64,000 nt of DNA, taken from NCBI GenBank assembly GCA_036674765.1, contig JARVKI010000012.1, positions 310,001 to 374,000 of the forward strand, read 5' to 3'. This document shows positions 12,050 through 29,496 of this stretch, one piece after another. Position 1 is the first letter of the stretch. Each line of letters starts with the position of its first letter. Under the pieces are notes generated by a model. The model was not told the DNA's origin. It saw nothing but the letters and a program-made list of their open reading frames with translations, and made no database searches. The position numbers were made by a program, and so were the translations under genes. Origin of the DNA: Seiridium cupressi. Taxonomy: Eukaryota > Ascomycota > Sordariomycetes > Amphisphaeriales > Sporocadaceae.

Positions 12050-14685
12050 TCTGTACTACGGGACAGTGACGGTTGGAAGAACGAGATGATGGAATCCGTG
12101 ATACTCAAGCCCACCGAGGCGGTCTGCGGCCACGAAAGCATAAAAGCACACGGTCAGCATCGTTGGATCCAATGGGATCTGGAGAATTCGTCACAGCTAC
12201 CACCGATAAAACTCCCCACATGCCCAGCGGCGTGCTCCGCTAGTCGTCTTGATCTAGGTTAGACGCTCGGCCGAGCTGTATAGTGTATCAATGCTCCAGG
12301 TCTGCCAGGGGTTGCGGCAGGCACATGGCAAGGCAACCAAGGATTCACACGCATGGCAATGCGGCTCCCTATACTCCATTAGTCATCACGAACGACTTAC
12401 CGCAACGACGAGTGCCGATAAGAAAAAGAGCGCCATGATGTTCCGTTCACGATGAACTAGTCTGCCAGAAATGGCGATCGGGGTTTTTAGGGGCCCCGTC
12501 TTTAGTACGCGGTTCGGGCAGCAGGAAGTAGCAGTGGTGGTGGCAGGGGCCGTCACAACAGGCCAATGATCTTCTGCAGAGGCACAGGAGAAACAGCTGG
12601 ACCATTTGAACGTAGCCACGCCGTCTGCCCACATTGGGGATAAGCACCAAGACACTGATGCGTGGCAGTCATGTCCAGCCAGTTGTCCAGATCTCCTACC
12701 TAGTGTGCGACTTGATCTGCAATTCCGTTGGAATGCTCTGGAGTTTTCGGAAGAAAGCCGCCTCTAGGGCGCCTAGAGTTTGACTGCCGGCTTCGACGGA
12801 CCAAATGCTAGTAGATGGGTCTTGGGAATGCCGAAGCGCGGATCGAATCACTAATGCAATCATGGTTGTTGCGATGGCGCGAGAACAGTGCTGTTTTGTT
12901 CCGCTGCAAACCCAGATGAGAGCTCTGACTGACTCGCTGTCAACGACATGGTGTATATTTATTAGATTAAAGTTTTGATGTCGTGAGGTCGGGTGCCATG
13001 TTCCAGACCTCAGGCGACAATATGTAGGTACAGTGCCAGAAGCGGACGCAGGTGAAGCGAACAGGTCATGGCCCGGTTGTGTGCTGCACGGCTAGTTGCA
13101 TAGTATGTTTAGTGCCGCTTTATACGTTTTCTCAAGCATCGAGATGCATTTCGGGGTAGCAATTTGTTATCTGTTTTCCAGGGTGAGTTGCGTCTGCCGT
13201 CTGCAACGTCGATGGCGTCCATGGAGCGAGATCGGCTTGTTCCGAAGCAGAGACAGGTAACTAATCGCCGCCTGTGGTCTTCATTAACTAGCACAGCGCA
13301 CTGGCGTCCAGGGGCTCGGCACCACTCCAACTTCTTAGTATCATCGTCAATGCGTAGATCGGCAACCATCCCACTAAGTCTACGCTTTTTAGGCGTTGAA
13401 CATGATCTCTGAATTAACTAGTTATGGAATAATGACACTTGGATGCCGAAATTCTGTTCAACTTCTCTCTCAAATTGTGTATCATTCAGTCCATTGTCTA
13501 GGGACAAGACGAAATACAAACTGTGACCATGTCTTCTAGACCGTGCTAACCAATCCACTTTCCCCGCAAGCTCTAACATTTCCCATTGCTTGCCCAGCCC
13601 TAGCTGGCAGCTGCTGGGTGTCATGTTCACTGTCGTTACACCCAGCCGCGTAATGTACTTGTGGATTGGTGCAATGGAGGCTTTAAGCTCAAGGACTGAG
13701 GGCCATGTCGACAGAGAGGAGTTGACAAATGGAGAAGTTAGTATTTGCCCGAGCCATAGATAATACCTCGTTCTGAGTCCGCCTTTGCCTAGATCGTACA
13801 CACACGTTTCGATGAAAGGCCTGGAGGCTCTCTTTTCACCAATGAAGCGATTTGCATGCCAGGCTACTGCATCCAGATCCCCGCTCCCCTGTCACCTCGT
13901 TCTGTGGGTCGTCAAGGACTTGTGTGTGCTGCTCCTCCAAGTTTCGCTGCTGCTTGGAAGGATCCCCAGCTGGCTCCAGAGATAACCTGGTTGCAGGGAT
14001 GGGGGCCGAAAGCAGCCAAAGCCCGAAGGTGTCGAGGCTATTCGCGTCCCGCGAGCTACTTATAGCCACTATTGTCAATGCGCGACTGCCATTGGGGAAA
14101 CTTTATCCATATCCAGGACAATGATGGGACGAATGATCAACTTCCCATCCCCCGAATCCCATGTATCGAGGTAATTCGGCTTAGGTGCGCTGAGGCGAGT
14201 CCATCGCGGCCCGAGGCCCCTAATGGCCCCTTGTTTTTACAGCCGAGTCGAGTGTACCTAATGTACATGTAGGGTCAGGGCCCGGTGCAGGTGGATGTCA
14301 GCACTCTACCATATAATTCCCCGCCGCCCGGAATCCAGTGGGACTCAATTCCTCGCTGTCTGCGCTCGAGCTCTCAGCCATTGCTTGTCATCACTCCTCA
14401 TATCTTGCAGCCGCCTCGGCTCGGTCACCTGGATTTGTGATAACCTGTAAGCAGCAGATATGAGCGGGTTCCACGCTTGCATCGAATGTCGGTAACCACT
14501 TTCCTCGGCCGGCAACAGGTCTAGGGACTGTTTTGCGCTTCGAAACTGATTGGCTGCCAAATTGCCATAAAGCTTGCGGCAGGCAAGTTTCGCGGCAATC
14601 TCACACAAAGTCTCCGCCTATACCACGCCAGACCACAGCATAGGGCCGGGACCTGCGGTGCGACTCCTGTCCCCGCCCCGACATC
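12050..14685. other. intergenic, no firm gene
   Basis: The interval holds the P450 promoter and the leader of the Zn2Cys6 gene. The only frame worth noting is 13801-13418 on the minus strand, 127 codons starting with GTG, with a protein-like composition (for example LGKQWEMLELAGKVDWLARS). It has no recognised family, no ATG start and no visible exon partners, so it could be a decayed gene. Confidence 0.4.
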
Positions 14686-17565
14686 ATGATGGAAATATCG
14701 CAATCTTCGGAGCATACGTCTCCCAACGCTGTTAGTCCTGTTTCCCCACAAACCAGTGCATCGGGCCATGGCAGTCAGACACCCGGCGCTTCTGGTGCGG
14801 CTCCGATCAAGCGTCGAGCTCCGATCGCCTGTCGGAGGTATGTTTTCTGGAATCGACACCCGACTTATCGCTGGCTCGGATACTGACCACGACAGATGTC
14901 GACGCATGCGAAGCAAATGCCTGCATGATAAACACCCTCCATGCAAACCATGTCTTGAGGCAGGAGTGCCCGAAGAGTGGTGAGTATCGCCGAGGATGCC
15001 GCCAGTAGCACGCACTCACACATCTACAGTGCATTCCCTTCCAGGGGCGACCCTGACGAGGACAGACAGTTCCGTCATCCCCGGCAAAGGACGGACAGGA
15101 GACCCAAGAGCGAGGCTCCCAGAGTGAAGAGAGAGACGATCGCTTCGCCAGGCCCTCAAGATGCACTCACAAATGCAAAACCGCCCAAGTGGGAGAATGA
15201 GTGGTCCTTGCTACCCGAAGTAGATATCATTAAGGAAGGGGTCGTCGCTTTCACTCTCCACTACTTCCAACTCGGATTCATACCCAAGGAAAGGTTTCCC
15301 TTGCAAATTGAGCAATACCCGGCATCTGTCAGCGTGTTCCTTCTCTTGAGCATTCTCAGCATCTCCGCCAGATTCAACAAGAAAATCCAAGCTCGCTATG
15401 GAAACAGTCAGCGGGCAGTCGAGTGGTTCATGAAAAGTGCGGAACGGCTAGCAATCAATGAGCTCTACCAACAACCGACCCTGGAGAGATGCCAGGCCTT
15501 CCTCTTGCTAAGCATTGCCCAGCAAGGCTGCGGCATGTCCAACTCTAGCTATGTGAGTCTATTTGTCAAGGTACACTAATTTTTGCCCCTGCTGACCCAT
15601 GTAGATCAATATGGGAGTTGCTACGAGAATGGCTGCGCTCATGAGGCTTCATCGTGAGGAAACCTACGAACGGATAACGTCGAGTTCATCGTCCGAGGAG
15701 ATCATTCGTGCCGAGTCTGCAAGACGTACCTTTGTAAGTGCATCGATGTTTATGCAACAAGCTCTTCTATGAAATACATTCTCGCTTGATACTTGTGACA
15801 TTGCTTTCCAACTCTTGTGATCTTCGTCATATTGACTTGAGAGAGGAGACTGACATAGGGTTAGTGGGTCTTGCACAGCCAGGACAACCTGCACAGTGGG
15901 CCGTACAAGCCATTCTCACTTGCATCCAGTGACATCACCGCTCTTCTACCCTGCGACGAGGAAGAATTCAAGAACGCGGTTGTTCCGCAGAGTCGTGCTG
16001 CTCTTGAGGGGACACCACCTGCCATCCAGAATCCACAACTTACAAGTCTTCGTCCAAGGTCGCTGTTCGCCACATTAATCCAGACGCATCACCTTTGGGG
16101 CATTATTGCCCGACGGGCCGTCGCCAATGAGAAAAGCTCGCGACCCGGAAGTGGTGAAAGCGATTATTCTAGGATGGCCAACTCCCTGAGGCGGTTTGAA
16201 GATCATCTTTTCGGAGACCATAGATTTGGTATCAAATCGCTGAAGGGACACAGACAAGACAACGAGGATCTGGTGAGTGGTCCCTGTAGTTCAACATTAC
16301 GATGGCTCGCTAACATGATTTCACTCAGGCCTTCTTAGGCTGTACTACTGGCCTTCGGCTTTGCAACATTGTATTGAGAAAGGCGTATATGGACGAGTAA
16401 GTAGTCGCCGAGTCCGTCATGGGATCTTGTTGAGGTTTAGTCGCTCACCGTAAGTCAGAATGATCCGTGCAACGCGCAGCAATCCCCGGGATCAGACCGT
16501 TCGCATGTATCGGAAGATGGGTGAGGAGCTGGTCGAAAACGTGAGAATGCTCTATGAACAAGTCGACGCCCAATATACCGACGACCGGCCCTCGGAAGAA
16601 AGAGTCGGATCCCAGATGGCGGTAAGCAGTCTTTATAAACTGACGACGATGGGATGCTGATAATTTGATAGACATTCTGTGTCTATAGTTGTGGCCTGCT
16701 GGCCGCGTATATGCACAAGTTTCCCCACCGTAAGCAGCTTATACTTGTACGATATTGGAGTTTGGCTAAGTTATATGTAGTTGATCCTCACAGACACCCC
16801 GAAGAAGTCCGGATGGAAGGCAAGAGGATGTATGAACGTACAATCACATTTCTGGAAGAGTCACAGACTATTTGGACGCTATCATCCAGCTGGCTGTTAG
16901 GGCTGAAAAAGTGGTTTAACGATCCCAACACCAACCGGATATCATTCGAGAGTGGTACTATGACTGACGGGGTAAGGTCAACCATTATGCATATCCTATA
17001 CCTGGCGGTTTACTAATAATATCTATAGCAAGATCCCCAGCCGCACGCCCTCTTGCATCCGCCTACTTCCACCTCGGCCTGGCAAAACAAAATGGCTGCT
17101 ACGCTCTACCGAACCCGAACTACTCCACCCCAACCGATGGACAGGCGGCATAACCCCATGGCAGAACCCGAGCCGACAACCCTACCTCCTCTGCAACCTG
17201 CATCCATGTCAGCCAATCCTCAAGACTCGCTCTCATTGCCACCAATATCACCATATTCGCACCCACAACAGCCACCACCACCACCCTACCATATATCACA
17301 GCAACCACAGCAACCGATGGGTCCCAGCAATCAGCACGAGGGCTTCTATGCCTTATACCAAGCTGCCCACCACCAGGCACCACCTCAGCAGCCCTTAACT
17401 GATGTATACTCCAACACGTACATGGCAGATTACCAAGCCATGCCGATCCCCGATGACGGCTTTGGTTTCAACCTGCAGCAGATGCTCGACCCGTCATGGA
17501 GTGCTCCGAATGCTCCTGCTGCGTTGTATAATTACCCACCCTCTGACGTACAGCAATATCCGTAG
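14686..17565 (+). CDS. Zn(II)2Cys6 fungal transcription factor with fungal-specific regulatory domain
   Basis: Ten exons join in phase to 770 residues: 14686-14837, 14896-14979, 15030-15552, 15605-15733, 15865-16272, 16329-16396, 16459-16621, 16672-16729, 16781-16971 and 17029-17565. The binuclear zinc cluster, IACRRCRRMRSKC with further Cys in PPCKPC and EECAFPSRG, is assembled across the first three exons, with introns inside two of its Cys/Arg-encoding parts. It should bind CGG-type half-sites in the nucleus. A middle region (about residues 150-500, with FLLLSILSISARFN and RRTFWVLHSQDN) matches the fungal_trans regulatory domain. The C-terminus is Gln/Pro/Tyr-rich and may be an activation domain. 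Target pathway unknown; its neighbours give no hint. Confidence 0.9.
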
Positions 17566-22781
<5,216 letters not shown>

Positions 22782-23484
22782 GCGCATTTCTGCATGGAAT
22801 TATTTCTGTGCGCGATGGGCTACACCTTCTCGGCTCATCGAGTGCGTGTAACAACCTAATGACATGTCCACGGTTTATGACTTTGCACCATATCTGATGA
22901 CTCGGATCTCTGGCTTGGGGCACATCATGAGAGGAAGGGTTATGGACTTTTCTGCGACAGCTTTTCTCATCTTGTGCTGGTAGTACGAAAATAGAGTCAT
23001 AGAAAAAGTGTATTTCCCCAAAGACCATTTTACGCTTTTGCATCCTGTGACACGTACTGTACTATGCCTGTGGACTAAATTGGATGAATTGTGTCTCATC
23101 CACGTGTTCATGCTCCCACCTCACCCGCACAAAGGCAGTGTGCTTGGCGTAGTTGTCACGGGCCAGTCTAGTACCACACCTGCACCGTATCTTGGTGTTT
23201 TATACGCCCCACTAGTCATGCGTGTATACCCACCTCACTCCATATCTTGGTCTACTGCCAATACATACACTAATAACACATTATGTATGCATAGTATTTA
23301 TTCTATTGATTCTGTTGTGGCGTCATGAATGTAGAGCGGCTTTGTCACTACCCAGGACCTGTTTAGAGATCTACGCTAAAATATACATTTTTGTGACACG
23401 TAATGTACACTTTAAAAAAACAATTGGTCTACAAAGCTCGAATGACCCGTTCGCAGCCCTTCCTCCTCGTCGTTAAAATCGTCG
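22782..23484. other. intergenic between TEF1 and SLS1 3' ends
   Basis: These are convergent 3' regions. No gene is seen. The second half is AT-rich and would hold both polyadenylation signals. Confidence 0.5.
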
Positions 23485-26348
23485 TCAAAGACTGCCGCCC
23501 TTCGCGTCCGCCGGCATCCCGTACCAGTGCTTCGCCGTCTGGGCGAATGTGTAGCAGGCCCGAACATAATCTTCCTCGAACTTGGCGTTCTCAGCGTCGG
23601 GTGCAGTTGTTTGTGCAGATTCCCGCGAAGCAATAGCGTCAGAGGCGGGCACGGGTCTCAGAGTTAACTCGGCTCTTCGCCCGCCGCCCATCCCGGCTTC
23701 GATCGAGGTGTATGTCAGACTGAACCGCTCGTCCTTGGGGTATGGTACCGCGACGGAGCGGTGTAGCTCTAGCCCTGCAAAGTCGTAAAGGGTACTGCGC
23801 AGGGCGTTGGGTCCTGCTTCTTCTTCTTCTTCTTCTTCTTCTTCTTCTTCTTCTTCTTCTTCTATCTCTTTTTCCTGTCCTTGTACTTGTTCTGGTGCTT
23901 TACCTGCATCTTCACTTCCGTCGTTCTCGTGATCTAGTGCCAGCACCTGCCGCTGTTTCGTCCTAATTTTTTTCTTCATGGCTACCCTCTCGAAAAGCCA
24001 CAAGGGGATCTGGAAGCGCTGTGTTTCTGCCATCTCGAGCTTGCCGGCGCCAAAGTCTAGGCGGGACCTGGAGAGGAAGTCGGCGATGGGCTGCCATGCT
24101 GGCAGGGCGCTGGCTGAGCCCTGCAGAGAGGCGCTCTTGGTCTGTGTGATGCGCAAATCAACGGGGTTTGCGGGCAAGAGTACATCATTGTGGTGAGTTC
24201 CCGTTATAGCGCGCAGAGAGTGAACACCCATGATCTCAGGGTCTTCAGAAGGCGAAACCGGCTCCGAAAGGGAGAGTCTCAGCTCGAGGGGCGGAGCGAC
24301 TAGTGGAAGGGCGCGGGCGGCAGAATCGGGGTTGTGAAAGAAGCGGACAAGGATTGTCGACGTGATTGGTACCTCGTTCTTGTGAGACTTAGTCCCAGAG
24401 AGCGAGAGCTGGGCAAGACTTAATGGGTGTGGGATGACGGGACTGAAGTTGTGGTTCTTCAAGCTCACCCCCTCTGAGAATGTGCCTGCAAATGCCGTCT
24501 TCTTGTCGTGTGCGCTTAGGATATGGCCAAAGATAGCTGCTGTTGTTGTGCCGAGGCTGGACGACCAGCGGACCGGCTGATAAGGAAAGCGGGAGATCTC
24601 CTGAACCGACAAATTTTGGAGCTGTGGGGCAGCAGAGGAAAAATCAGGACTTTGCTCAGCAGGCACTTGTAGAGGTTGTGCCTGTGTGGACTTGGGCTTT
24701 TCGATGTCCATACGGAGCTTAATATCAGCAGGCTCGGTGCCCACAGCTTCGGTTGCCTCGATATTGGGATGCGGTGCCGACACCGGGGCCACAAGACGCG
24801 CCCAACATCCCAGTCTGTCCTTCCATGCCCATTTTTCCTTGTTGGAGTGATCGACTACGTGGCGTACCACGTCGTGGGATTGGGCTCTACGGGTGGCTGT
24901 GACATCGACAGTTCGCGTAGCAGGATCAGGTTGCAAAGTCGACCGAAGGAAACGGAAGACGACGTGGGATAAGCTCTCGACTTCGTGCTTTTCGTGGCTG
25001 GTCAATTGAATCCAAGCGACTTGTAACTGGTGGGAAGAGTTAGTTGCCGTGTTCGTCAGAGGGGATTGCTCGAACATCTGATACTTACTCTGTTGCCAGT
25101 CTCTGTGAGCCGCACGTGCGTATTTGTGGCGCGTCCCACTTCCTCCAGAAGTTCGTCGGTAAACTTGGCGGGATCGGAATGGACATATGCGAGAGGAAAA
25201 GTATGGGTTTGAATCTTTCGAATAAGCGCGTCGATCTCGGTTATAATCGTCTGGCACTTGTACCTCGGAGCTAGGATACGGATCTCTTGTGCAGCTGCGA
25301 TTGCTTCGATCACCTCTCCCTCCTCCAAGTACATATTGCTGATCGAGCGCAAGAACCGGTGTGAGCCTCGCATGAGCGGCATGAATTGGTTTTTATACAC
25401 GGTGATTCGCATCCCTCCAAGCCCGGTCGCCACCTCTTCAATTTGCAGACCCCAGCATTCTTGCATGATTCGTACAACAGCTCGTTCTTTAGGCGTCGCG
25501 TCGGGTGGCAGATATACATGCAGAGGGCGGTTCGAGCGGTCCTCGTGTGCAGGCACCCACGGTTCAATTGTCCTGATCCATTCGAACTGGGAGGTGAAAT
25601 GGTCTTGTTCCGCTTTACGTGAATGGGAAGTTTGCGCTATAGTGTATTCCTCGTCCTTTTCAGGTTTGAATGCCTCGAGGTAATCATTCAGCTGTTCCTT
25701 TAGGAAACCCTCTTCCATTTCATATTGTATCTTTCGAAACTCCTTCTCTGGCAGTAGAATCTCGGGCCCAGGAGGTCGAAGCTGGTTGATGTTGTCGCGA
25801 ACTTCTTCTTTGGTAGGCGCGTCGAGTTGGCTGTCTAGGAGTGCCTGAATGTCTAGCTTCTCGCGCTCGCTCTCCTCTCTCATGGGGGCGACACGCCGTT
25901 TCTTCTTACTGTACGAACCAGTGTCTCTCATGACAATGGCGTAGGCAGGCTCGCCTAGCATGTCCGAGCCGAGGCTCTCGGATGTTTCGGTGAGAATCTT
26001 CTTGCCAGAGATATGCCTCTTCCGTAGGTCCAGGTGCTTCCAAGCTCTGAAGTTTTCCTCCCTCTCCCCGAGCTTTGATCTGTCATCTTCTCGAAGCAAT
26101 TCGCGATGTATTCGATTCTGCTCTTCGGACGCTTCGGATGATTTCTCGAGGAGAGACCAGTCGTCCTTATCAGGGGTCTTTTCCGGCTCCTTGGAGCCAG
26201 TATCTGAGAACCATCGCTGATTCCTTGGTCGGTATAAGGCAGGGCTGGAATTGAAGGACTGAGCGAGGTTGGGCCGGGTGATTTGGCGTAGGAGTCGCAG
26301 GCGGCAGCCGAGACAGATCGTGCCGCTGGACAGGCTCTTGGCGATCAT
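23485..26348 (-). CDS. SLS1: mitochondrial inner-membrane regulator Sls1-like
   Basis: Sls1 is a matrix-facing inner-membrane protein that in yeast couples mitochondrial transcription to translation at the membrane. Two exons (26348-25089 and 25026-23485, phase 0) give 933 residues. The Arg-rich start (RLRLLRQITRPNLAQ, followed by RWFSDTG) looks like a mitochondrial presequence. The central part, with KERAVVRIMQECWGLQIEE and ILAPRYKCQTIITEID, matches my memory of the Sls1-family repeat region. The C-terminal domain follows the intron. A run of about 16 Glu near residue 810 is encoded by the GAA/TTC microsatellite. The gene is divergent from NSE3 across 342 bases. The family call rests on recognition, not on alignment. 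Confidence 0.75.
23818..23863. repeat. (TTC)n / (GAA)n microsatellite inside SLS1
   Basis: About fifteen uninterrupted TTC units on the plus strand encode a polyglutamate run in SLS1 on the minus strand. Length is likely to vary between isolates in whole codons. Confidence 0.95.
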
Positions 26349-26690
26349 GAATACAGGAAGGACGGATTGAACGTCCTGTTCAAAGATAACATTGGCACAG
26401 AATTGCTGCGTGATGATGGCACTCTAAACTTTTTTGCGACCAAAGTCCCGAATAGGCAATGACTAGTGCTAGTGTGCGGCTCGCCAGGGGCGCGGATTCT
26501 TCCGGCCGAGACGCGCTTCAATTAAGCCTAGAACGCGTCGCTCCCAAGTTAAGTGGGATAGGCAGTCGGGAAAGGAAACCCCACGTTAAACATGCTATAT
26601 CCTTTGCCTGGAAAAGACTGTTGCCTCAGACCAGGTGTTCTGCAGATTTCCATAGGCTCTCATTTTTGAGCTCCATCGCGGATTGCCACC
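26349..26690. promoter_or_regulatory. shared divergent promoter of SLS1 and NSE3
   Basis: The 342 bases between two divergent start codons must hold both promoters. No specific binding site can be named. Confidence 0.6.
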
Positions 26691-27681
26691 ATGCCACCAC
26701 AAACGCAGCGGAGGCGGAGGGCGGGTAACGACAGCGAAGAGGACGAACCCCGCCGGCGACAATCGAGGCGCCAACAAGACTCGGACGAAGAGGAGGAGGA
26801 CGAGCAGCAGGACGAGAACGGAGACATCGACATGGCTGGAGCAGGCGACGAGGCACAACTAGTCAAGAAGCTTGTGAGGTACGCGCTGGCATGCGAATAC
26901 GCAAGGATACCGATTAGGAGAGACGGCATCAGGGACAACGTACTAGGCAACAACGCCAGGTCCTTCAAGCGGGTGTTTGATGGCGCTCAGCTGCAGTTGC
27001 GCCAAGTGTTCGGCATGGAAATGGCCGAGCTGCCGGTCAAGGAGAAGCGGACCCTGAAGGAGAAGCAGAGTATGATCTTTACAGACGCCCTTTGAGATAG
27101 CACCAGTCCGCTGACTGTCAACTGTAGAGCAGAGCGCGACTCAGAGAAAAGCAACCGCCCAAGGTACCGCCTCGTCGAAAACGTACATTCTCGTCTCAAT
27201 CCTCCCTGCTGTCTACAAGTCGCCGTCCATCGTTTCGCCCTCACGAGTCCCCAGCTCAAGCGAAGAGGCGGAATACGTTGGCTTCTATACTTTCGTCATC
27301 GCTGTCATATGCTTGAATGGTGGGGAGCTCAGCGAAATTAAGTTGAAGGATTACCTCGACCGCGTGAATGCCAAAGAAAATCTGCCGTTTGACAAGACCG
27401 CAAACGTCCTCAACAAGCTAGCGCGACAAGGGTATCTTGAGAAAGTCGTCGAGAAATCGGACGGTGACGAGGACACTGTCAACTGGCATGTTGGAACGAG
27501 AGGCAAGGTTGAGGTGCCCCCCGAGAGCATCGCCGCCTTTGTCAAGCATGTCTGGCAACGCGATATCCCAAGCGATTTGAACAAGAGGATCAATAAGAGT
27601 CTTGGGCTTCAGGGCGCTTTGGAGCTCCCTGATGAAGAAGTACAGGAAGAGGGCCCAAGCGACCAGGAAGAGGATGAATGA
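26691..27681 (+). CDS. NSE3: SMC5/6 complex subunit Nse3 (MAGE domain)
   Basis: Nse3 pairs with Nse1 and Nse4 in the SMC5/6 DNA-repair complex. Exons 26691-27069 and 27128-27681 join to 310 residues. An acidic/basic disordered head (about 1-60) is followed by the MAGE homology domain: VKKLVRYALACEYARIPIRR, then MAELPVKEK, KTYILVSILP, EEAEYVGFYTFVIAVICLNG and the winged-helix part ending in WHVGTRGKVEV and VWQRDIP. The tail is acidic (PSDQEEDE). The intron at 27070-27127 interrupts the linker between the two winged-helix halves. The ATG at 26691 is the first in frame. Confidence 0.88.
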
Positions 27682-28163
27682 TTTGGGGGGTTCTGCAGGG
27701 TGTCTCACAATTGGAAAATTGCATTCGATTGGCGTTGGGGAAATGATATGAGCGCTTCATTGACAGCTGAGCTTGGTCGATAATATTCGTACAGGGTCAC
27801 GTTCTTTAGATTATGGCACGACCCTTGATAGCATCAGTGTTTCTGTATGGGCAGCCACAATACAGTATTGGCAGATTGCCGACATACCCTTGCCCGTTGA
27901 TCCCTTGAACCCTAGCCGCCCGAGCACGGCCTGCTAAGTCTGGATTATCATGTTCCAAATGCTATGTGTCGCGTGCAGGTATCTGTATCTTGCCATAGAT
28001 GGAAGTGTCGACCTGCTGCCCCTCCCGTTGGGAAGGCTTCATGTCAGGCTATGAGCGTGCTTGCAGTGCATATTAATATCATAGCGACTCCGACCACGCT
28101 TCGGCCGCATATCTCAGTCGAATCAAGATTTTGCGTTTTCCATCCTTCCGTTTCCGTTCATCA
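27682..28163. other. intergenic, convergent 3' regions
   Basis: These are the 3' flanks of NSE3 and of the SF3b subunit 5 gene. No further gene is seen. Confidence 0.5.
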
Positions 28164-28473
28164 TTATTCCTCCCTTGCTGGTGGTGGCCCGCAAGGTTGA
28201 ACCATCTTCCTGATGTACTGTGCGCGCACCTTGGCGCTCGGCTCGCCCATGGCGAGAGAGTGGTATGCGAGCATGGGAGGGTGGCCGACGATACTGCTGT
28301 ACGTGTCGCGCGCGATGTTGGTGCGCCATTCCCACGAGCTGGTGTCAGGGTGACCGGTTCCGATGTACTTGGCTTGCAGGCGCTCGAGCTCTTGCTGGGT
28401 GCGGAGTTTGTCGGCCTAGGAATGCTTGTCAGCTGCAGAATTGGCAGTCCTGTGTGGCTATTCAACGTACCAT
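28164..28473 (-). CDS. splicing factor 3b subunit 5 (SF3b10/Ysf3-like)
   Basis: This small subunit of the SF3b complex of U2 snRNP helps branch-site recognition. Exon 1 is just the ATG (28473-28471). An intron (28470-28416, GTACGT to CTAG) follows directly, and exon 2 (28415-28164) supplies the remaining 83 residues, 84 in all against 86 in human SF3B5. The sequence has the diagnostic blocks LERLQAKYIGTGHPDTSSWE, MLAYHSLAMGE and the C-terminal KMVQPCGPPPA. The frame is not ATG-initiated within exon 2, so a plain ORF scan misses it; frames called on other strands here are shadows. Confidence 0.94.
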
Positions 28474-29496
28474 CTTGAACTTCTGCAGTCAGGAGGCAGC
28501 GATCAGGATCTGATTAGTTGCACAAGCTGAGCTTGAAGGACGTTGTTGTGTATGTAGTTGCGTGCGATTGATAATACGCTAGGTTAGTCGCATCTCCAGC
28601 GCGAAATCCTTGTGGCGTCCAAATCCCTGCCGCTCGCTCATGCGCTCTACAATGTAACCAGAGACTAGTTAATGCTCTGAGATCTGTACCGCATATGATC
28701 TCTGAACCACATCGTAAGCCTAAGGGAATTCTGTCAGGGAATCCAATGGCAGCGGTGACTGGGTTTCGCTGTGCAGAACAGATCTACATAGCTATCGTAT
28801 CTACTGTCGCCCCTGTCAAATTTCTTCACCATTCAGTTCAGAGACCTGAAGTACGATCAGTTTTGAGGCAGCGCAAAGCCAAACTGAGTGTCCAATATAA
28901 TTAATTAATCTGTAACCCATGGATATTTATCCTCTATTTCTTTTCACTGCGTTGCCTAGAGATTGAAATCATTCCCGGGATTCGCACCGCCTAGATGGTT
29001 GGGATTCACCATGTCCGGCAGATAACATTTATAGTAATCGTCCGGCGCCGGCAATTCGTTGACCTGTCCTTGGTTTTCCTTCCGGATCTTTTCGACATAC
29101 TTGTCCAGGTGCAGCGTATTGTTCTTGCGCCACCGACTCAGCTTTGTCAAAGTTAACGGACTGCCTGTTGAAGGCCCGTGCTTTCCCACCACTGAAGCAT
29201 TTCCATTGGCCAGGAGGTGCTAGCAGTTGACCTTAGTTGGTCTGAAGTGGACAGACAGCTTCTGCCATGTGAAGTCTAGTGTCAACCAACTTTTGCTCAG
29301 TCTGCGCATAAACTTCCCACAACGCGACCGCAGATTAGGCAGACCGACTTGAGTGTTGGTCCTAGGGCGAGAAATAAACTCATGTTTTAAATATTCCACT
29401 TGACTCGCTCAACCACACTGGATTCGCCTGCCCCCGTCTGTACCATCGGACTGGTAGCAGACTAACACCCAGAGTACTAGCACACATCTCAGCACA
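28474..29496. other. intergenic with a possible gene remnant at 28956-29192 (minus)
   Basis: The stretch is mostly featureless. On the minus strand a 78-codon frame, starting with GTG at 29192 and containing WRKNNTLHLDKYVEKIRKEN and ending in NPGNDFNL, looks protein-like. It lacks an ATG and a recognisable family, so it may be the last exon of a decayed gene. Confidence 0.35.
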
